Shown here piece after piece: positions 7,589-17,759 of a stretch of 64,000 nucleotides of DNA. The stretch's first letter is position 1, and every line of letters begins with the position of its first letter. The notes under the pieces are model-generated. The model was given only the letters and a program-made list of their open reading frames with translations. It did not search any database and was not told the origin of the DNA. Source of the stretch: Pantoea agglomerans (lineage in GTDB: Bacteria; Pseudomonadota; Gammaproteobacteria; Enterobacterales; Enterobacteriaceae); the NCBI RefSeq assembly GCF_021397715.1, contig NZ_CP090207.1, positions 3,596,001 to 3,660,000 on the forward strand, in the 5' to 3' direction. Both the position numbers and the translations under genes were made by a program.

Positions 7589-9385
7589 ATGGCTTCGACC
7601 TTTGGCTTGACCCTTCACGACTGGCAGCAACGCTATCAATCGGCACCGCAGCAGATTATTCCGCTGCTGGAGGCGCATCTGGCGGCGCTGGACCCGCAGG
7701 ATAACGCCTGGATCTATCTCGCGACCCCGGCTCAGCTGATGGCGCAGCTGGAACCGCTGCTGGCGCAGTACCAGCGCGATCCCGCATCGCTGCCGCTGTT
7801 TGGCGTGCCGTTCGCCGTCAAGGACAACACCGATATTGCTGGCTGGCCGACCAGCGCCGCCTGCCCGGCCTTTACCTATATCGCAGATAACGACGCGACG
7901 GTGGTCGCCAGACTAAAAGCCGCTGGCGCGGTGGTGATTGGCAAAACCAACCTCGATCAGTTTGCCACCGGCCTGGTGGGCACCCGTTCACCCTATGGCG
8001 CTGTCTCTAATACCTTTGATGCCGACTACGTCAGCGGCGGCTCCAGCTCCGGTTCCGCCTCGGTGTTAGCGCGCGGGCTGGTCGGCTTCTCACTCGGCAC
8101 CGACACCGCCGGTTCGGGTCGGGTCCCGGCCGGATTTAATAATATTGTTGGCCTGAAACCCACCAAAGGCTGGTTTTCTGCGCACGGCGTGGTGCCGGCC
8201 TGTCGGCTGAATGACACGCTCTCCGTCTTTGCCCTGACGGTGGAGGATGCCTTTACCGTCGCCACTCTGGCCGGTGGTTATGACGCCGCTGACGCCTACT
8301 CGCGCGTCAATCCGCATACCGCACCGGCCAGCCTGCCCGCTCACCCTCACTTTGCCATCCCGGCGAATCCAGAATTCTTTGACGATGCGGCAGCCGAAGC
8401 GGCCTGGGATCGGGCGCTGGAAGCGCTGCTGATTGCGGGCGTAACGCTGCAGCCGATTGATTTCACGCCGTTCAGCCAGCTGGCAGAGCAGCTCTATTCC
8501 GGTCCCTGGGTGGCCGAGCGTACCGCCGCGGTCGGCGACATGCTGCATCGTCCGGCGGAGATGGACCCGGTGGTGCACGGCATCGTCGCCAGCGGCCTGA
8601 AATACAGCGCCGTTGAGGCGTATCAGGCGGAGTACCTGCGGGCGGAGCTGACGCGTCAGATTCAGCAGACTCTGGCGCAATTTGACGCGCTGGTGGTACC
8701 GACCTCGCCCACCATCCACACGCTGGCGGAGATGAAGCAGGAGCCGGTGGCGTACAACTCACAGTTCGGCACCTACACCAACTTCACCAACCTGGCCGAT
8801 CTCGCCGCGCTGGCGCTGCCCGGACCGTTCCGCAATGACGATTTACCGGCGGGCATTACGCTGATCGCGCCTGCCTGGCACGATCGTGCGCTGGCCGACT
8901 TTGGGTTGCGCTGGCAGCAGCAGTTAGCGCTACCGCTCGGTGCCACCGGCCAGCCGCAGCCGACCCGGTCGCGCGTCCTGCCGCCTTCAGCCGATCACGT
9001 ACGGGTGGCGGTGGTCGGCGCGCATCTCACCGGGATGCCGCTTAACTTCCAGCTCACCAGCCGTCAGGCGGTGTGGGTGGAGGAGACGCAGACCGCGCCG
9101 GATTATCGCCTGTTTGCGCTGCTGAATGGGCCGATCAAAAAACCTGGCCTGATGCGCGACGATCGCGGTGCCGCTATCACCGTCGAGCTGTGGGATATCC
9201 CGCTGGCGCGCTTTGGTGAGTTCGTGGCGGAGATCCCGCCGCCGCTGGGCATCGGCAGCCTGACGCTGGCGGACGGCCGGGTAGTAAAAGGCTTTATCTG
9301 TGAAGGGTCCGCGCTCAAAAACGCGCTGGAAATTACTGAAACGGGCGGCTGGCGCAACTGGCTGGCGACGCAAGGGAGTCACTAA
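7589..9385 (+). CDS. atzF: Allophanate hydrolase
   Basis: The 598-residue protein splits allophanate into two ammonia and two CO2, the second step of ATP-dependent urea breakdown. Residues 1-450 form an amidase-signature domain with the full triad: Lys78 (FAVKDN), cis-Ser152 (SGGSSSGSA) and nucleophile Ser176 (TDTAGSGRVPA). Their spacing of 74 and 24 is the same as in characterised AtzF. Residues from about 470 form the C-terminal AtzF-type domain seen in true allophanate hydrolases (VAVVGAHLTGMPLN, GSLTLADGRVVKGFICEG). The urea carboxylase gene starts 3 bp after its stop, so they are co-translated. It is the first gene behind the RpoN promoter. Confidence 0.93.
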   Translation: MASTFGLTLHDWQQRYQSAPQQIIPLLEAHLAALDPQDNAWIYLATPAQLMAQLEPLLAQYQRDPASLPLFGVPFAVKDNTDIAGWPTSAACPAFTYIADNDATVVARLKAAGAVVIGKTNLDQFATGLVGTRSPYGAVSNTFDADYVSGGSSSGSASVLARGLVGFSLGTDTAGSGRVPAGFNNIVGLKPTKGWFSAHGVVPACRLNDTLSVFALTVEDAFTVATLAGGYDAADAYSRVNPHTAPASLPAHPHFAIPANPEFFDDAAAEAAWDRALEALLIAGVTLQPIDFTPFSQLAEQLYSGPWVAERTAAVGDMLHRPAEMDPVVHGIVASGLKYSAVEAYQAEYLRAELTRQIQQTLAQFDALVVPTSPTIHTLAEMKQEPVAYNSQFGTYTNFTNLADLAALALPGPFRNDDLPAGITLIAPAWHDRALADFGLRWQQQLALPLGATGQPQPTRSRVLPPSADHVRVAVVGAHLTGMPLNFQLTSRQAVWVEETQTAPDYRLFALLNGPIKKPGLMRDDRGAAITVELWDIPLARFGEFVAEIPPPLGIGSLTLADGRVVKGFICEGSALKNALEITETGGWRNWLATQGSH

Positions 9386-9388
9386 ACC

Positions 9389-12300
9389 ATGTTCAGCACC
9401 GTACTCATTGCCAACCGTGGCGAAATCGCCTGTCGCGCCATCCGTACCCTGAAACGCCTGGGCGTGAAAAGCGTGGCGGTCTACTCCGATGCCGATCGTA
9501 ATGCGCAGCACGTTAAGCAGGCCGATGTGGCGATCGCGCTGGGCGGCGATAAAGCCAGCGACAGCTATCTGCGCATCGACAAAATTCTGGCAGCAGCGCA
9601 GCAGAGCGGCGCTGAAGCTATCTGGCCGGGCTATGGATTCCTGTCCGAGAGCCTGCCGTTCGCCGAAGCCTGTGAGCAGGCGGGCATCGCCTTTGTCGGC
9701 CCGACAGCGCAACAGATCGGCGAGTTCGGTCTGAAACACCGCGCCCGTGAACTGGCCGCACGCGCCGGTGTGCCAATGACGCCCGGCACGCCGCTACTGG
9801 ATTCGCTGGAGGCGGCATTGCAGGCCGCCGATGAGATCGGTTATCCGGTGATGCTGAAAAGCACCGCGGGCGGCGGCGGGATTGGCCTGACGCGCTGCGC
9901 CGATGCCGCGGCGTTAGCCAGCGCCTGGGAGAGCGTGCGTCGTCTGGGCGAACAGTTCTTCAGTGATGCTGGCGTATTTCTGGAGCGCTGCATCGATCGC
10001 GCCCGCCATGTCGAAGTGCAGATCTTTGGCGACGGTCGCGGCACCGTGGTCGCGCTGGGTGAGCGCGACTGCTCACTGCAGCGGCGTAATCAAAAAGTGG
10101 TGGAAGAGACCCCGGCTCCGGGCCTGTCGGCCGCCACGCGTGACGCCCTGCTCGCCTCGGCGGTGCGTCTGGGTGAGCTGGTCAACTACCGCAGCGCCGG
10201 TACCGTCGAGTATATCTATGACGTCACTCAGCAGGCGTTTTACTTTCTCGAAGTGAATACCCGGCTGCAGGTTGAGCATCCGGTCACCGAATGCGTGACC
10301 GGGCTGGATCTGGTCGAGTGCATGTTAAAAGTGGCGGCGGGCGATGAGATCGACTGGCCGCGCCTGCAGCAGCCACCGCAGGGCGCCGCCATTGAAGTGC
10401 GGCTCTACGCGGAAGATCCGCTGAAAAACTTCCAGCCGAGCCCCGGCCTGCTCACCGCCGTCAGCTTTCCCGCCGGCGTGCGCGTCGACAGCGGCATTGA
10501 TACCGGCAGCGAAGTCTCCAGCTTCTACGATCCGATGATCGCCAAACTGATTGTGCACGCCGACAGCCGCGAGGCGGCGCTGGAGAAGATGCAACAGGCG
10601 CTGGACGCCACTCAGCTGCATGGCATCGCTACTAACCTCGACTATCTGCGGCAGATCGTGGCGACCGGGGCGTTTCGCAGCGGCGCGGTCTGGACCCGAT
10701 ATCTTGATAGCTTCACCCCCTCCGCGCCGGTGATTGAAGTGCTGCAGCCCGGTACCTTCAGCTCGGTTCAGGATTATCCCGGCCGCCTCGGCTACTGGGA
10801 CATTGGCGTTCCGCCTTCCGGCCCGATGGATGATTTCGCCTTTCGGCTGGCGAACCGGATTGTCGGTAACGACGAATCTGCGGCGGGTCTGGAGTTTACC
10901 CTGCAGGGCCCGACGCTGCGCTTCCACTGCGATGCGATTATCGCACTGACCGGCGCAGACTGTGCGGCGACGCTGGAGGGCGAGCCGGTCAGCAACTGGC
11001 AGCCGCTGACGATCAAAGCGGGACAGACGCTGGCGCTGGGTCGCGCGCAACAGGGCTGCCGCGGCTATCTGGCGGTACGCAACGGCCTCGACGTGCCGGA
11101 ATACCTCGGCAGCCGCAGCACCTTCTCGCTGGGCCAGTTTGGCGGCCACGCCGGACGGACGCTGCGCGTCGCGGACATGCTGACCCTCTCCCGGCCTGAA
11201 CTGCCAGCCTGCACCACACCGCCGCCGATCAGCGCGCCACAGGCACCCGATCCGGCCATGATCCCGCACTACGGCACCGAATGGCGCATTGGCGTGCTCT
11301 ACGGCCCGCACGGCGCGCCAGACTTCTTCACCCAGGCCGCTATCGACGAATTTTTTGCCAGCGACTGGCAGGTCCATTACAACTCCAACCGCCTCGGCGT
11401 GCGGCTGGTCGGCCCGAAACCGAGCTGGACCCGCGCCAACGGCGGCGAGGCGGGCCTGCACCCTTCTAACGTCCACGACTGCGAATATGCCATTGGTGCC
11501 ATCAATTTTACCGGCGACTTCCCGGTGATCCTGACGCATGACGGCCCGAGCCTGGGCGGGTTCGTCTGTCCGGTCACCATCGCCAAAGCCGAGCTGTGGA
11601 AAGTCGGTCAGGTTAAACCGGGCGATCGCATTCGTTTCCATCCGATCGCGGCTGATGAAGCACTGGCGCGGGAAAAGGCACAGCAGCAGGCGATCGCCAC
11701 GCTGCGCCCACATCATTCCCCCGCGTTTGCTATCCCTTCGCTGGCCGAAACCGAGCACGGTTCCGCCACCGTGCTGGCCGCACTGGACGCCACCGCAACC
11801 ACACCGCAGGCGGTTTACCGTCAGGCGGGCGACAAATATGTGCTGATTGAATATGGCGATAACGTGCTGGATCTGGCGCTGCGACTGCGCGTTCACCTGC
11901 TGATGGCTGCACTACGCGAGCGGGCGGTGCCCGGCGTCGAAGAGCTGTCGCCCGGCGTGCGTTCGCTGCAGGTGCGCTACGACAGCCGCATCCTCAGTCA
12001 GTCTGAACTGATGTCGCTGTTGCTGACGCTGGAAGCGACGCTGGGCGACGTCAGCACGCTGAAAGTGCCGTCGCGCGTGGTCTGGATGCCGATGGCGTTT
12101 GAGGACAGTGCCACGCTGGATGCGGTAACCCGCTATCAGGAGACGGTACGGTCCAGCGCGCCCTGGCTGCCAAACAACGTTGATTTTATTCAGCGTATCA
12201 ATGGATTAACCGATCGCGAACAGGTGCGCGACACCCTGTTCAACGCCAGCTATCTGGTGCTTGGGCTGGGCGATGTCTATCTCGGCGCGCCCTGTGCGGT

Positions 12301-13006
12301 GCCGATCGATCCGCGCCATCGTCTGCTGAGTTCCAAATACAGTCCGGCACGCACCTTCACCGCCGAAGGCACGGTCGGCATCGGCGGCATGTACATGTGC
12401 ATTTACGGCATGGATTCACCCGGCGGCTATCAGCTGGTTGGCCGCACGTTACCGATCTGGAACACCTTCCTGAAAAACCCGCAGTTCGCGGCTGAAGAGC
12501 CGTGGCTGCTGCGCTTCTTCGATCAGGTGCGTTTCTATCCGGTGAGCGAAGCCGAACTGACGCAGCTGCGGGAAGATTTCCGCGAAGGCCGCGCCAGCGT
12601 ACGGATTGAAGAGACAGAGTTTGATTTCGCTGCCCACCAGCAGTTCCTGGCGGACAACGCCGGGGAGATTGCGGCCTTCCGCCAGCGTCAGGCGGCCGCG
12701 TTTGAGCGGGAAGTAACGCTGTGGGCAGAGGAAGAGCAGAACGCGCCGCTGACGCCGGATGCCCCGCCGCCGGTCGCTGAGCAGGATGAGAGCGCGCTGG
12801 CGGTGCAGGCCGATATGAATGGCAACATCTGGAAAGTGCTGGTGCAACCGGGTGAGACGGTCAGCGCCGGTCAGACGCTGGTGATCGTCGAGGCGATGAA
12901 GATGGAGCTGGCGATTGTCGCGCCGCAGAACGGACGGGTGAAACGTATTGCCTGTCAGGCGGGTCGTCCGGTGAGTCCGGGCGAAAGCCTGCTGTGGCTG
13001 GAATAA
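9389..13006 (+). CDS. uca: Urea carboxylase (biotin-dependent)
   Basis: This 1205-residue enzyme carboxylates urea to allophanate using ATP, bicarbonate and biotin. Domains in order: biotin carboxylase with ATP-grasp (about 1-450; GGGGIGLTRC, EVNTRLQVEHPVTE); a KipA/AHS2-type domain (about 470-770; GYWDIGVPPSGPMD, LNPSNVHDCEY-like HPSNVHDCEYA); a KipI/AHS1-type domain (about 820-1050; LVLGLGDVYLGAPCAVPIDP); and a C-terminal biotinyl domain with EAMKMEL, biotinylated Lys1171. The length is typical of the family. The usual accessory genes for urea-carboxylase-associated proteins 1 and 2 are not beside it. A ribosome site in AAGGAG at its stop codon serves the gntR gene. Confidence 0.95.
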   Translation: MFSTVLIANRGEIACRAIRTLKRLGVKSVAVYSDADRNAQHVKQADVAIALGGDKASDSYLRIDKILAAAQQSGAEAIWPGYGFLSESLPFAEACEQAGIAFVGPTAQQIGEFGLKHRARELAARAGVPMTPGTPLLDSLEAALQAADEIGYPVMLKSTAGGGGIGLTRCADAAALASAWESVRRLGEQFFSDAGVFLERCIDRARHVEVQIFGDGRGTVVALGERDCSLQRRNQKVVEETPAPGLSAATRDALLASAVRLGELVNYRSAGTVEYIYDVTQQAFYFLEVNTRLQVEHPVTECVTGLDLVECMLKVAAGDEIDWPRLQQPPQGAAIEVRLYAEDPLKNFQPSPGLLTAVSFPAGVRVDSGIDTGSEVSSFYDPMIAKLIVHADSREAALEKMQQALDATQLHGIATNLDYLRQIVATGAFRSGAVWTRYLDSFTPSAPVIEVLQPGTFSSVQDYPGRLGYWDIGVPPSGPMDDFAFRLANRIVGNDESAAGLEFTLQGPTLRFHCDAIIALTGADCAATLEGEPVSNWQPLTIKAGQTLALGRAQQGCRGYLAVRNGLDVPEYLGSRSTFSLGQFGGHAGRTLRVADMLTLSRPELPACTTPPPISAPQAPDPAMIPHYGTEWRIGVLYGPHGAPDFFTQAAIDEFFASDWQVHYNSNRLGVRLVGPKPSWTRANGGEAGLHPSNVHDCEYAIGAINFTGDFPVILTHDGPSLGGFVCPVTIAKAELWKVGQVKPGDRIRFHPIAADEALAREKAQQQAIATLRPHHSPAFAIPSLAETEHGSATVLAALDATATTPQAVYRQAGDKYVLIEYGDNVLDLALRLRVHLLMAALRERAVPGVEELSPGVRSLQVRYDSRILSQSELMSLLLTLEATLGDVSTLKVPSRVVWMPMAFEDSATLDAVTRYQETVRSSAPWLPNNVDFIQRINGLTDREQVRDTLFNASYLVLGLGDVYLGAPCAVPIDPRHRLLSSKYSPARTFTAEGTVGIGGMYMCIYGMDSPGGYQLVGRTLPIWNTFLKNPQFAAEEPWLLRFFDQVRFYPVSEAELTQLREDFREGRASVRIEETEFDFAAHQQFLADNAGEIAAFRQRQAAAFEREVTLWAEEEQNAPLTPDAPPPVAEQDESALAVQADMNGNIWKVLVQPGETVSAGQTLVIVEAMKMELAIVAPQNGRVKRIACQAGRPVSPGESLLWLE

Positions 13007-13015
13007 GGAGTCACG

Positions 13016-13717
13016 ATGACGATGCATTCTCCCACCCCGAAAGTCCGGCCGGAAGCGCTGGCGGAACGGGTTTATCAGGCGCTGAAGGAGGAGATTTTTG
13101 CCTTTCGCCTGATGCCCGGCGACCGCTTCAGCGAAAGTGAAATTGCCGGTCGCATGGCGGTCAGCCGCACCCCGGTCCGTCAGGCGCTGTTCCGGCTGGA
13201 ACGTGAAGGCTTCGTTGAGGTGTGGTTCCGCAGCGGCTGGCAGATCAGGAATTTCGATTTTGCCTGGTTCGAGTCGCTGTATGACCTGCGTACCGTGCTG
13301 GAGTGTGAGGCGGTGAAACGGTTGTGCGCCCTGCCCGCCGCGCAGTGCAGCGCCCTGTTAAGCGGGCTGACACGCTTCTGGTGCCAGGACGAGCGGCTGA
13401 CTGCCGGCCTTACCGTGTCACAACATGATGAGGCGTTTCACATGACGCTGGTCGCCGCCGCAGGCAATCCGGAGATGGCGCGTATTCACGCTGAGCTGAC
13501 GGAGAAAATCCGCATCATCCGCCGTCTCGACTTCACCTCTGACGATCGGATAACCGCGACCTATCAGGAGCATGAACAGATTTTACAGGCGATTTTTCAG
13601 CAACAGACCGAGGAGGCACAACGCATCCTGACCGACCATATCGCCGTCAGCAAGGCGGAAGTCAGGAAAATTACTTTGCACCGACTCCAGCAGGCCCGGC
13701 TTCAACCCATTGAATAA
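13016..13717 (+). CDS. GntR-family (FCD/FadR subfamily) transcriptional regulator
   Basis: The protein has 233 residues. The N-terminal winged helix (about 15-80; ALKEEIFAFRLMPGDRFSESEIA, then MAVSRTPVRQALFRLEREGFVE) is the GntR signature. A C-terminal all-helical FCD ligand domain follows, with metal-binding-type His residues (DEAFHMTLVAAAGN, ATYQEHEQIL). It lies inside the urea operon, 9 bp after the carboxylase gene and 29 bp before urtA. It is most likely the local regulator, sensing urea, allophanate or a nitrogen metabolite. The ligand is unknown. A second ATG at 13022 is possible. Confidence 0.85.
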   Translation: MTMHSPTPKVRPEALAERVYQALKEEIFAFRLMPGDRFSESEIAGRMAVSRTPVRQALFRLEREGFVEVWFRSGWQIRNFDFAWFESLYDLRTVLECEAVKRLCALPAAQCSALLSGLTRFWCQDERLTAGLTVSQHDEAFHMTLVAAAGNPEMARIHAELTEKIRIIRRLDFTSDDRITATYQEHEQILQAIFQQQTEEAQRILTDHIAVSKAEVRKITLHRLQQARLQPIE

Positions 13718-13746
13718 CAAACATCACAATTAGGGGTTTTATCACC

Positions 13747-15015
13747 ATGAAAAGACGTTCATTGCTCAAGGCTTTCGCGCTTTCCGCTACCGTTGCCAGC
13801 ATGGGTCTCGCCTGGAGTGCTCAGGCGGCTGACACCATTAAGGTCGGTATTATGCATTCCCTCTCCGGGACCATGGCAATTTCGGAAACGCCACTGAAGG
13901 ATGTGGCGCTGATGACCATTGATGAGATCAACGCCAAAGGCGGCGTGCTGGGGAAAAAGCTGGAGCCGGTGGTGGTCGATCCCGCCTCCAACTGGCCACT
14001 GTTTGCCGAGAAGGCGCGGCAGTTACTGACCCAGGATAAAGCGGCCGTGGTGTTTGGCTGCTGGACCTCGGTATCGCGTAAATCGGTGCTGCCGGTGTTT
14101 GAGGAGCTGAATGGCCTGCTGTTCTATCCGGTGCAGTATGAAGGTGAAGAGATGTCACCTAACGTGTTCTACACCGGCGCAGCGCCTAACCAGCAGGCGA
14201 TCCCGGCGGTGGAATATCTGATGAGCGAGGATGGCGGCAGCGCGAAACGCTTCTTCCTGCTCGGCACCGATTATGTCTATCCGCGCACCACCAATAAGAT
14301 CCTGCGCGCCTTCCTGCACAGCAAAGGCGTACAGGATAAAGATATCGAAGAGGTCTACACGCCGTTTGGTTACAGCGATTATCAGACCATCGTCGCCAAC
14401 ATCAAAAAGTTTGCTGCCGGCGGCAAAACGGCGGTGGTCTCCACCATCAACGGCGACTCCAACGTTCCCTTCTATAAAGAGCTGGCGAATCAGGGCATTA
14501 AAGCCACCGATATTCCGGTGGTGGCCTTCTCGGTCGGCGAAGAGGAGCTGCGCGGTATCGATACCAAACCGCTGGTCGGTCAGCTAGCTGCCTGGAACTA
14601 TTTTGAGTCGATCGATAACCCGACCAACGCGAAATTTGTCGCCGACTATCGCGCCTATGCGAAGGCACACAACCTGCCAAACGCCGCGACGGTAGTAACC
14701 AACGATCCGATGGAAGCGACCTATGTCGGCATTCATATGTGGGCGCAGGCGGTAGAAAAAGCCGGTACCACCGACGTGGATAAAGTGCGGGCGGCGATGG
14801 CCGGTCAGACCTTTAAGGCACCAGACGGCTTTACCCTGACCATGGATCAGACCAACCACCATCTGCATAAGCCGGTGATGATTGGCGAAGTGGAAGAGAA
14901 CGGCCAGTTCAACGTGGTGTGGCAGACCGATCAGCCGGTACGCGCGCAGCCGTGGAGCCCGTACATTGCCGGTAATGATAAGAAACCGGATCACCCGATG
15001 AAAGCCGCGCAGTAA
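13747..15015 (+). CDS. urtA: Urea ABC transporter, substrate-binding protein UrtA
   Basis: The protein has 422 residues. The signal sequence MKRRSLLKAFALSATVAS has an RR-x-LLK pattern of Tat type and is cleaved near AQAA/DTIK. The mature protein is a Leu/Ile/Val-binding-fold receptor: IKVGIMHSLSGTMAISE, WTSVSRKSVLPVFEELNGLLFYPVQYEGEE, and GTDYVYPRTTNKI. These segments are diagnostic of the UrtA/FmdD branch, which binds urea or short amides. Its place at the head of urtBCDE and behind the urea amidolyase genes makes urea the expected ligand. Amide binding of the FmdD type is the alternative. Confidence 0.92.
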   Translation: MKRRSLLKAFALSATVASMGLAWSAQAADTIKVGIMHSLSGTMAISETPLKDVALMTIDEINAKGGVLGKKLEPVVVDPASNWPLFAEKARQLLTQDKAAVVFGCWTSVSRKSVLPVFEELNGLLFYPVQYEGEEMSPNVFYTGAAPNQQAIPAVEYLMSEDGGSAKRFFLLGTDYVYPRTTNKILRAFLHSKGVQDKDIEEVYTPFGYSDYQTIVANIKKFAAGGKTAVVSTINGDSNVPFYKELANQGIKATDIPVVAFSVGEEELRGIDTKPLVGQLAAWNYFESIDNPTNAKFVADYRAYAKAHNLPNAATVVTNDPMEATYVGIHMWAQAVEKAGTTDVDKVRAAMAGQTFKAPDGFTLTMDQTNHHLHKPVMIGEVEENGQFNVVWQTDQPVRAQPWSPYIAGNDKKPDHPMKAAQ

Positions 15016-15117
15016 GTGCGTCAGGTGCCGGCCTGCGGCTTTGCAGACCGGCGCCCCGCTGCGTAGATGGCACAACGCAGATCGTCTGCCGCTTATCTCT
15101 TTAACGAGGTCCTCTCT

Positions 15118-16683
15118 ATGAACCTTTGCCGCTGCCTTTTCAGCCTGCTGCTGCTGATGCCGCTGCTTGCCAGCGCCGGACCGGCGGCCGACTTCGCCGC
15201 TGCCAGCCGCAGCCAGCAGGCGACACTGCTGCAACAGTGGGCCGCCGCGCCAGACAGCAGCCGGTTACCGCTGCTGGAAGCGCTGAATGCCGAAAGCGTG
15301 GTCATCGACCAGAATAAACAACCGTTCAGCCAGCAGGGCAACAGGCTGCTGCCGCTGGATGCCCAGCCACAGCCAGACGGCCCTCTGAAAAAACTGTTTA
15401 TCAACAACCGGCTGCGGGTGCTGATTAACGGCGCACTGGCGGCCCACCAGCTGGTGAGTGACGATGCCGATCTGCGGCTGCGCGCTGCACGACAGCTACA
15501 AAATGATGGCGCGGCCGATCAGCTGCCGCTGATTGAGCAGCGGCTGGCGGCTGAAAAAGATAGCCGGGTACATGCCGCGCTGACGCTGGCGCTGGCTAAC
15601 CTGCAGCTGGCGGATGCCCAGCCGATGGTGCGGCTCAAGGCGGTGACGCTGCTGGGTGAGTCCAGCGATCCCAATACCCAGGCCAGCCTGCAACGCTTAA
15701 CCCAGCCGACAAATGAACCGGACGCCACGGTGCGCGCCGCCGCCGCCGACAGCCTGCAACAGATCCAGAAACGCCTGATGTGGGGCGATCTGCTGGGCCA
15801 GGCGTTCAGCGGTCTGTCGCTGGGCTCGGTATTGCTGCTGGCGGCGCTGGGACTGGCGATCACTTACGGCCTGCTTGGGGTGATCAATATGGCGCACGGC
15901 GAAATGCTGATGCTCGGTGCCTATGCCACCTGGTGGGTACAGAGCCTGTTTCAGCAGTTTGCCCCGCACTATTTAGCCTGGTATCCGCTGCTGGCGCTGC
16001 CGGTGGCGTTTATGGTGACGGCCGCTATCGGGATGGCGCTGGAGCGCACGGTGATCCGCCATCTCTACGGTCGCCCGCTGGAGACGCTGCTGGCGACCTG
16101 GGGAATCAGCCTGATGCTGATCCAGGCGGTGCGGATGCTGTTCGGGGCGCAAAACCTCGAAGTGGCGAATCCGCAATGGCTGTCGGGCGGATTGCAGGTC
16201 CTGCCTAACCTGGTGCTGCCGTGGAACCGCATCGCGGTGATCCTGTTTGTGGTGTTTGTGCTGGCGCTCACCTGGCTGCTGCTGAATCGCACCCGTCTTG
16301 GCATGAACGTGCGCGCCGTGACCCAGAACCGCGCCATGGCGGACTGCTGCGGCGTGCCGACTGGTCGCGTCGATATGCTGGCGTTTGGCCTGGGTTCCGG
16401 CATTGCCGGTCTGGGCGGCGTGGCGCTGTCGCAACTCGGCAACGTCGGACCGGAACTCGGCCAGGGCTACATTATCGACTCGTTTCTGGTGGTGGTGCTG
16501 GGCGGCGTCGGCCAGCTGGCGGGCACCGTGGTTGCCGCCTTCAGCCTCGGCATTCTTAATAAAGTGCTGGAGCCGCAAATTGGCGCGGTGCTCGGCAAGA
16601 TCCTGATTCTGGTGATTATCGTGCTGTTTATCCAGAAACGTCCTCAGGGGCTGTTTGCGGTGAAAGGAAGGGTGACTGACTGA
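15118..16683 (+). CDS. urtB: Urea ABC transporter permease UrtB
   Basis: I take ATG 15118 as the start. It has AACGAGG 8 bp upstream, and the product begins with a signal peptide (MNLCRCLFSLLLLMPLLASA). The upstream in-frame start adds 17 residues without support. The 521-residue product has an N-terminal periplasmic helical-repeat region (about 25-230) and then a LivH-type permease domain with GLAITYGLLGVINMAHGEM and GIAGLGGVALSQLG. Such a long N-terminal extension is typical of UrtB. Its stop overlaps the urtC start (TGATG). Confidence 0.92.
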   Translation: MNLCRCLFSLLLLMPLLASAGPAADFAAASRSQQATLLQQWAAAPDSSRLPLLEALNAESVVIDQNKQPFSQQGNRLLPLDAQPQPDGPLKKLFINNRLRVLINGALAAHQLVSDDADLRLRAARQLQNDGAADQLPLIEQRLAAEKDSRVHAALTLALANLQLADAQPMVRLKAVTLLGESSDPNTQASLQRLTQPTNEPDATVRAAAADSLQQIQKRLMWGDLLGQAFSGLSLGSVLLLAALGLAITYGLLGVINMAHGEMLMLGAYATWWVQSLFQQFAPHYLAWYPLLALPVAFMVTAAIGMALERTVIRHLYGRPLETLLATWGISLMLIQAVRMLFGAQNLEVANPQWLSGGLQVLPNLVLPWNRIAVILFVVFVLALTWLLLNRTRLGMNVRAVTQNRAMADCCGVPTGRVDMLAFGLGSGIAGLGGVALSQLGNVGPELGQGYIIDSFLVVVLGGVGQLAGTVVAAFSLGILNKVLEPQIGAVLGKILILVIIVLFIQKRPQGLFAVKGRVTD

Positions 16684-17759
16684 TGACGCAACCCATGACG
16701 CTCCGTGCTGCGCGCAAAGCGCCGCGCCTGACGCTCAGCATCGGCCTGGTGGTGACGCTGGCGCTGCTGGTGATGCCGTTTCTGGCACTGCTGCCAGCCA
16801 GTCATCCGCTGGCGATCTCCACCTATACCCTGACGCTGGTCGGCAAAATCCTCTGCTATGCGGTAGTGGCGGTAGCGCTCGATCTGGTGTGGGGCTACGC
16901 CGGTCTGCTGTCGCTGGGGCACGGTCTGTTTTTCGCCCTGGGCGGCTACGCGATGGGCATGTACCTGATGCGCCAGGCGGCGGGCGAAGGCCTACCGGCC
17001 TTTATGTCCTTTCTGTCATGGCGTGAGCTGCCGTGGTTCTGGAGCGGGACCGAGCACTTCGCCTGGGCGCTCTGCCTCAGCGTACTGGCGCCGGGCCTGC
17101 TGGCGCTGGTATTTGGCTTTTTTGCCTTTCGATCCCGCATCAAAGGCGTTTACTTCTCCATCATCACCCAGGCGCTGACCTACGCCGGTATGCTGCTGTT
17201 TTTCCGCAATGAAACCGGCTTTGGCGGCAACAACGGTTTCACCGGCTTTACCACCCTGCTCGGCTTTTCAGTCAGCGCGACCGGCACCCGCATCGGCCTG
17301 TTTATCGCGACGGTAGGATTGCTGTTGCTGAGCCTGGCGATCGGCTTCGCGCTGGCGCGCAGCAAGTTTGGCCGGGTACTGACCGCGGTGCGCGACGCCG
17401 AAAACCGTCTGATGTTCTGCGGTTACGATCCGCGCGGCTTTAAGCTGTTTGTCTGGACGCTGTCGGCGATGCTGTGCGGGCTGGCCGGAGCGCTTTACGT
17501 GCCGCAGGTCGGGATTATTAATCCCGGTGAGATGTCGCCAGCCAACTCAATTGAAGCCGCCATCTGGGTGGCGCTGGGCGGTCGCGGTACGCTGATCGGT
17601 CCGCTGCTGGGTGCGGCGATCGTGAACGGCGCGCGCAGCTTTTTCACCGTCGCGTTTCCGGAATACTGGCTGTTTTTCCTCGGCCTGATGTTTATCCTGG
17701 TGACGCTCTTTCTGCCGCACGGCGTGATTGGCCTGCTGCGCCGGAGGAAACATGACTGA
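16683..17759 (+). CDS. urtC: Urea ABC transporter permease UrtC
   Basis: This 358-residue LivM-type inner-membrane permease has many hydrophobic helices. Conserved segments are DLVWGYAGLLSLGHGLFFALGGYAMGMYL and GVYFSIITQALTYAGMLLFF, and the coupling-loop region is AVRDAENRLMFCGYDPRGFKLFVW. It pairs with UrtB to form the membrane channel. The start codon overlaps the urtB stop, and its last 8 bp overlap urtD, showing tight translational coupling. Confidence 0.93.
   Translation: MTQPMTLRAARKAPRLTLSIGLVVTLALLVMPFLALLPASHPLAISTYTLTLVGKILCYAVVAVALDLVWGYAGLLSLGHGLFFALGGYAMGMYLMRQAAGEGLPAFMSFLSWRELPWFWSGTEHFAWALCLSVLAPGLLALVFGFFAFRSRIKGVYFSIITQALTYAGMLLFFRNETGFGGNNGFTGFTTLLGFSVSATGTRIGLFIATVGLLLLSLAIGFALARSKFGRVLTAVRDAENRLMFCGYDPRGFKLFVWTLSAMLCGLAGALYVPQVGIINPGEMSPANSIEAAIWVALGGRGTLIGPLLGAAIVNGARSFFTVAFPEYWLFFLGLMFILVTLFLPHGVIGLLRRRKHD

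Noticed and set aside
10325..11896. Long minus-strand open frame of 523 codons
   Set aside because: It is antisense to urea carboxylase. High GC and codon bias create long shadow frames, and the product is compositionally odd with no domain pattern.
13747..15015. UrtA considered as a general branched-chain amino acid receptor
   Set aside because: The segments WTSVSRKSVLPVFEE and QYEGEE, and the urea carboxylase/allophanate hydrolase context, fit UrtA/FmdD rather than LivJ/LivK.
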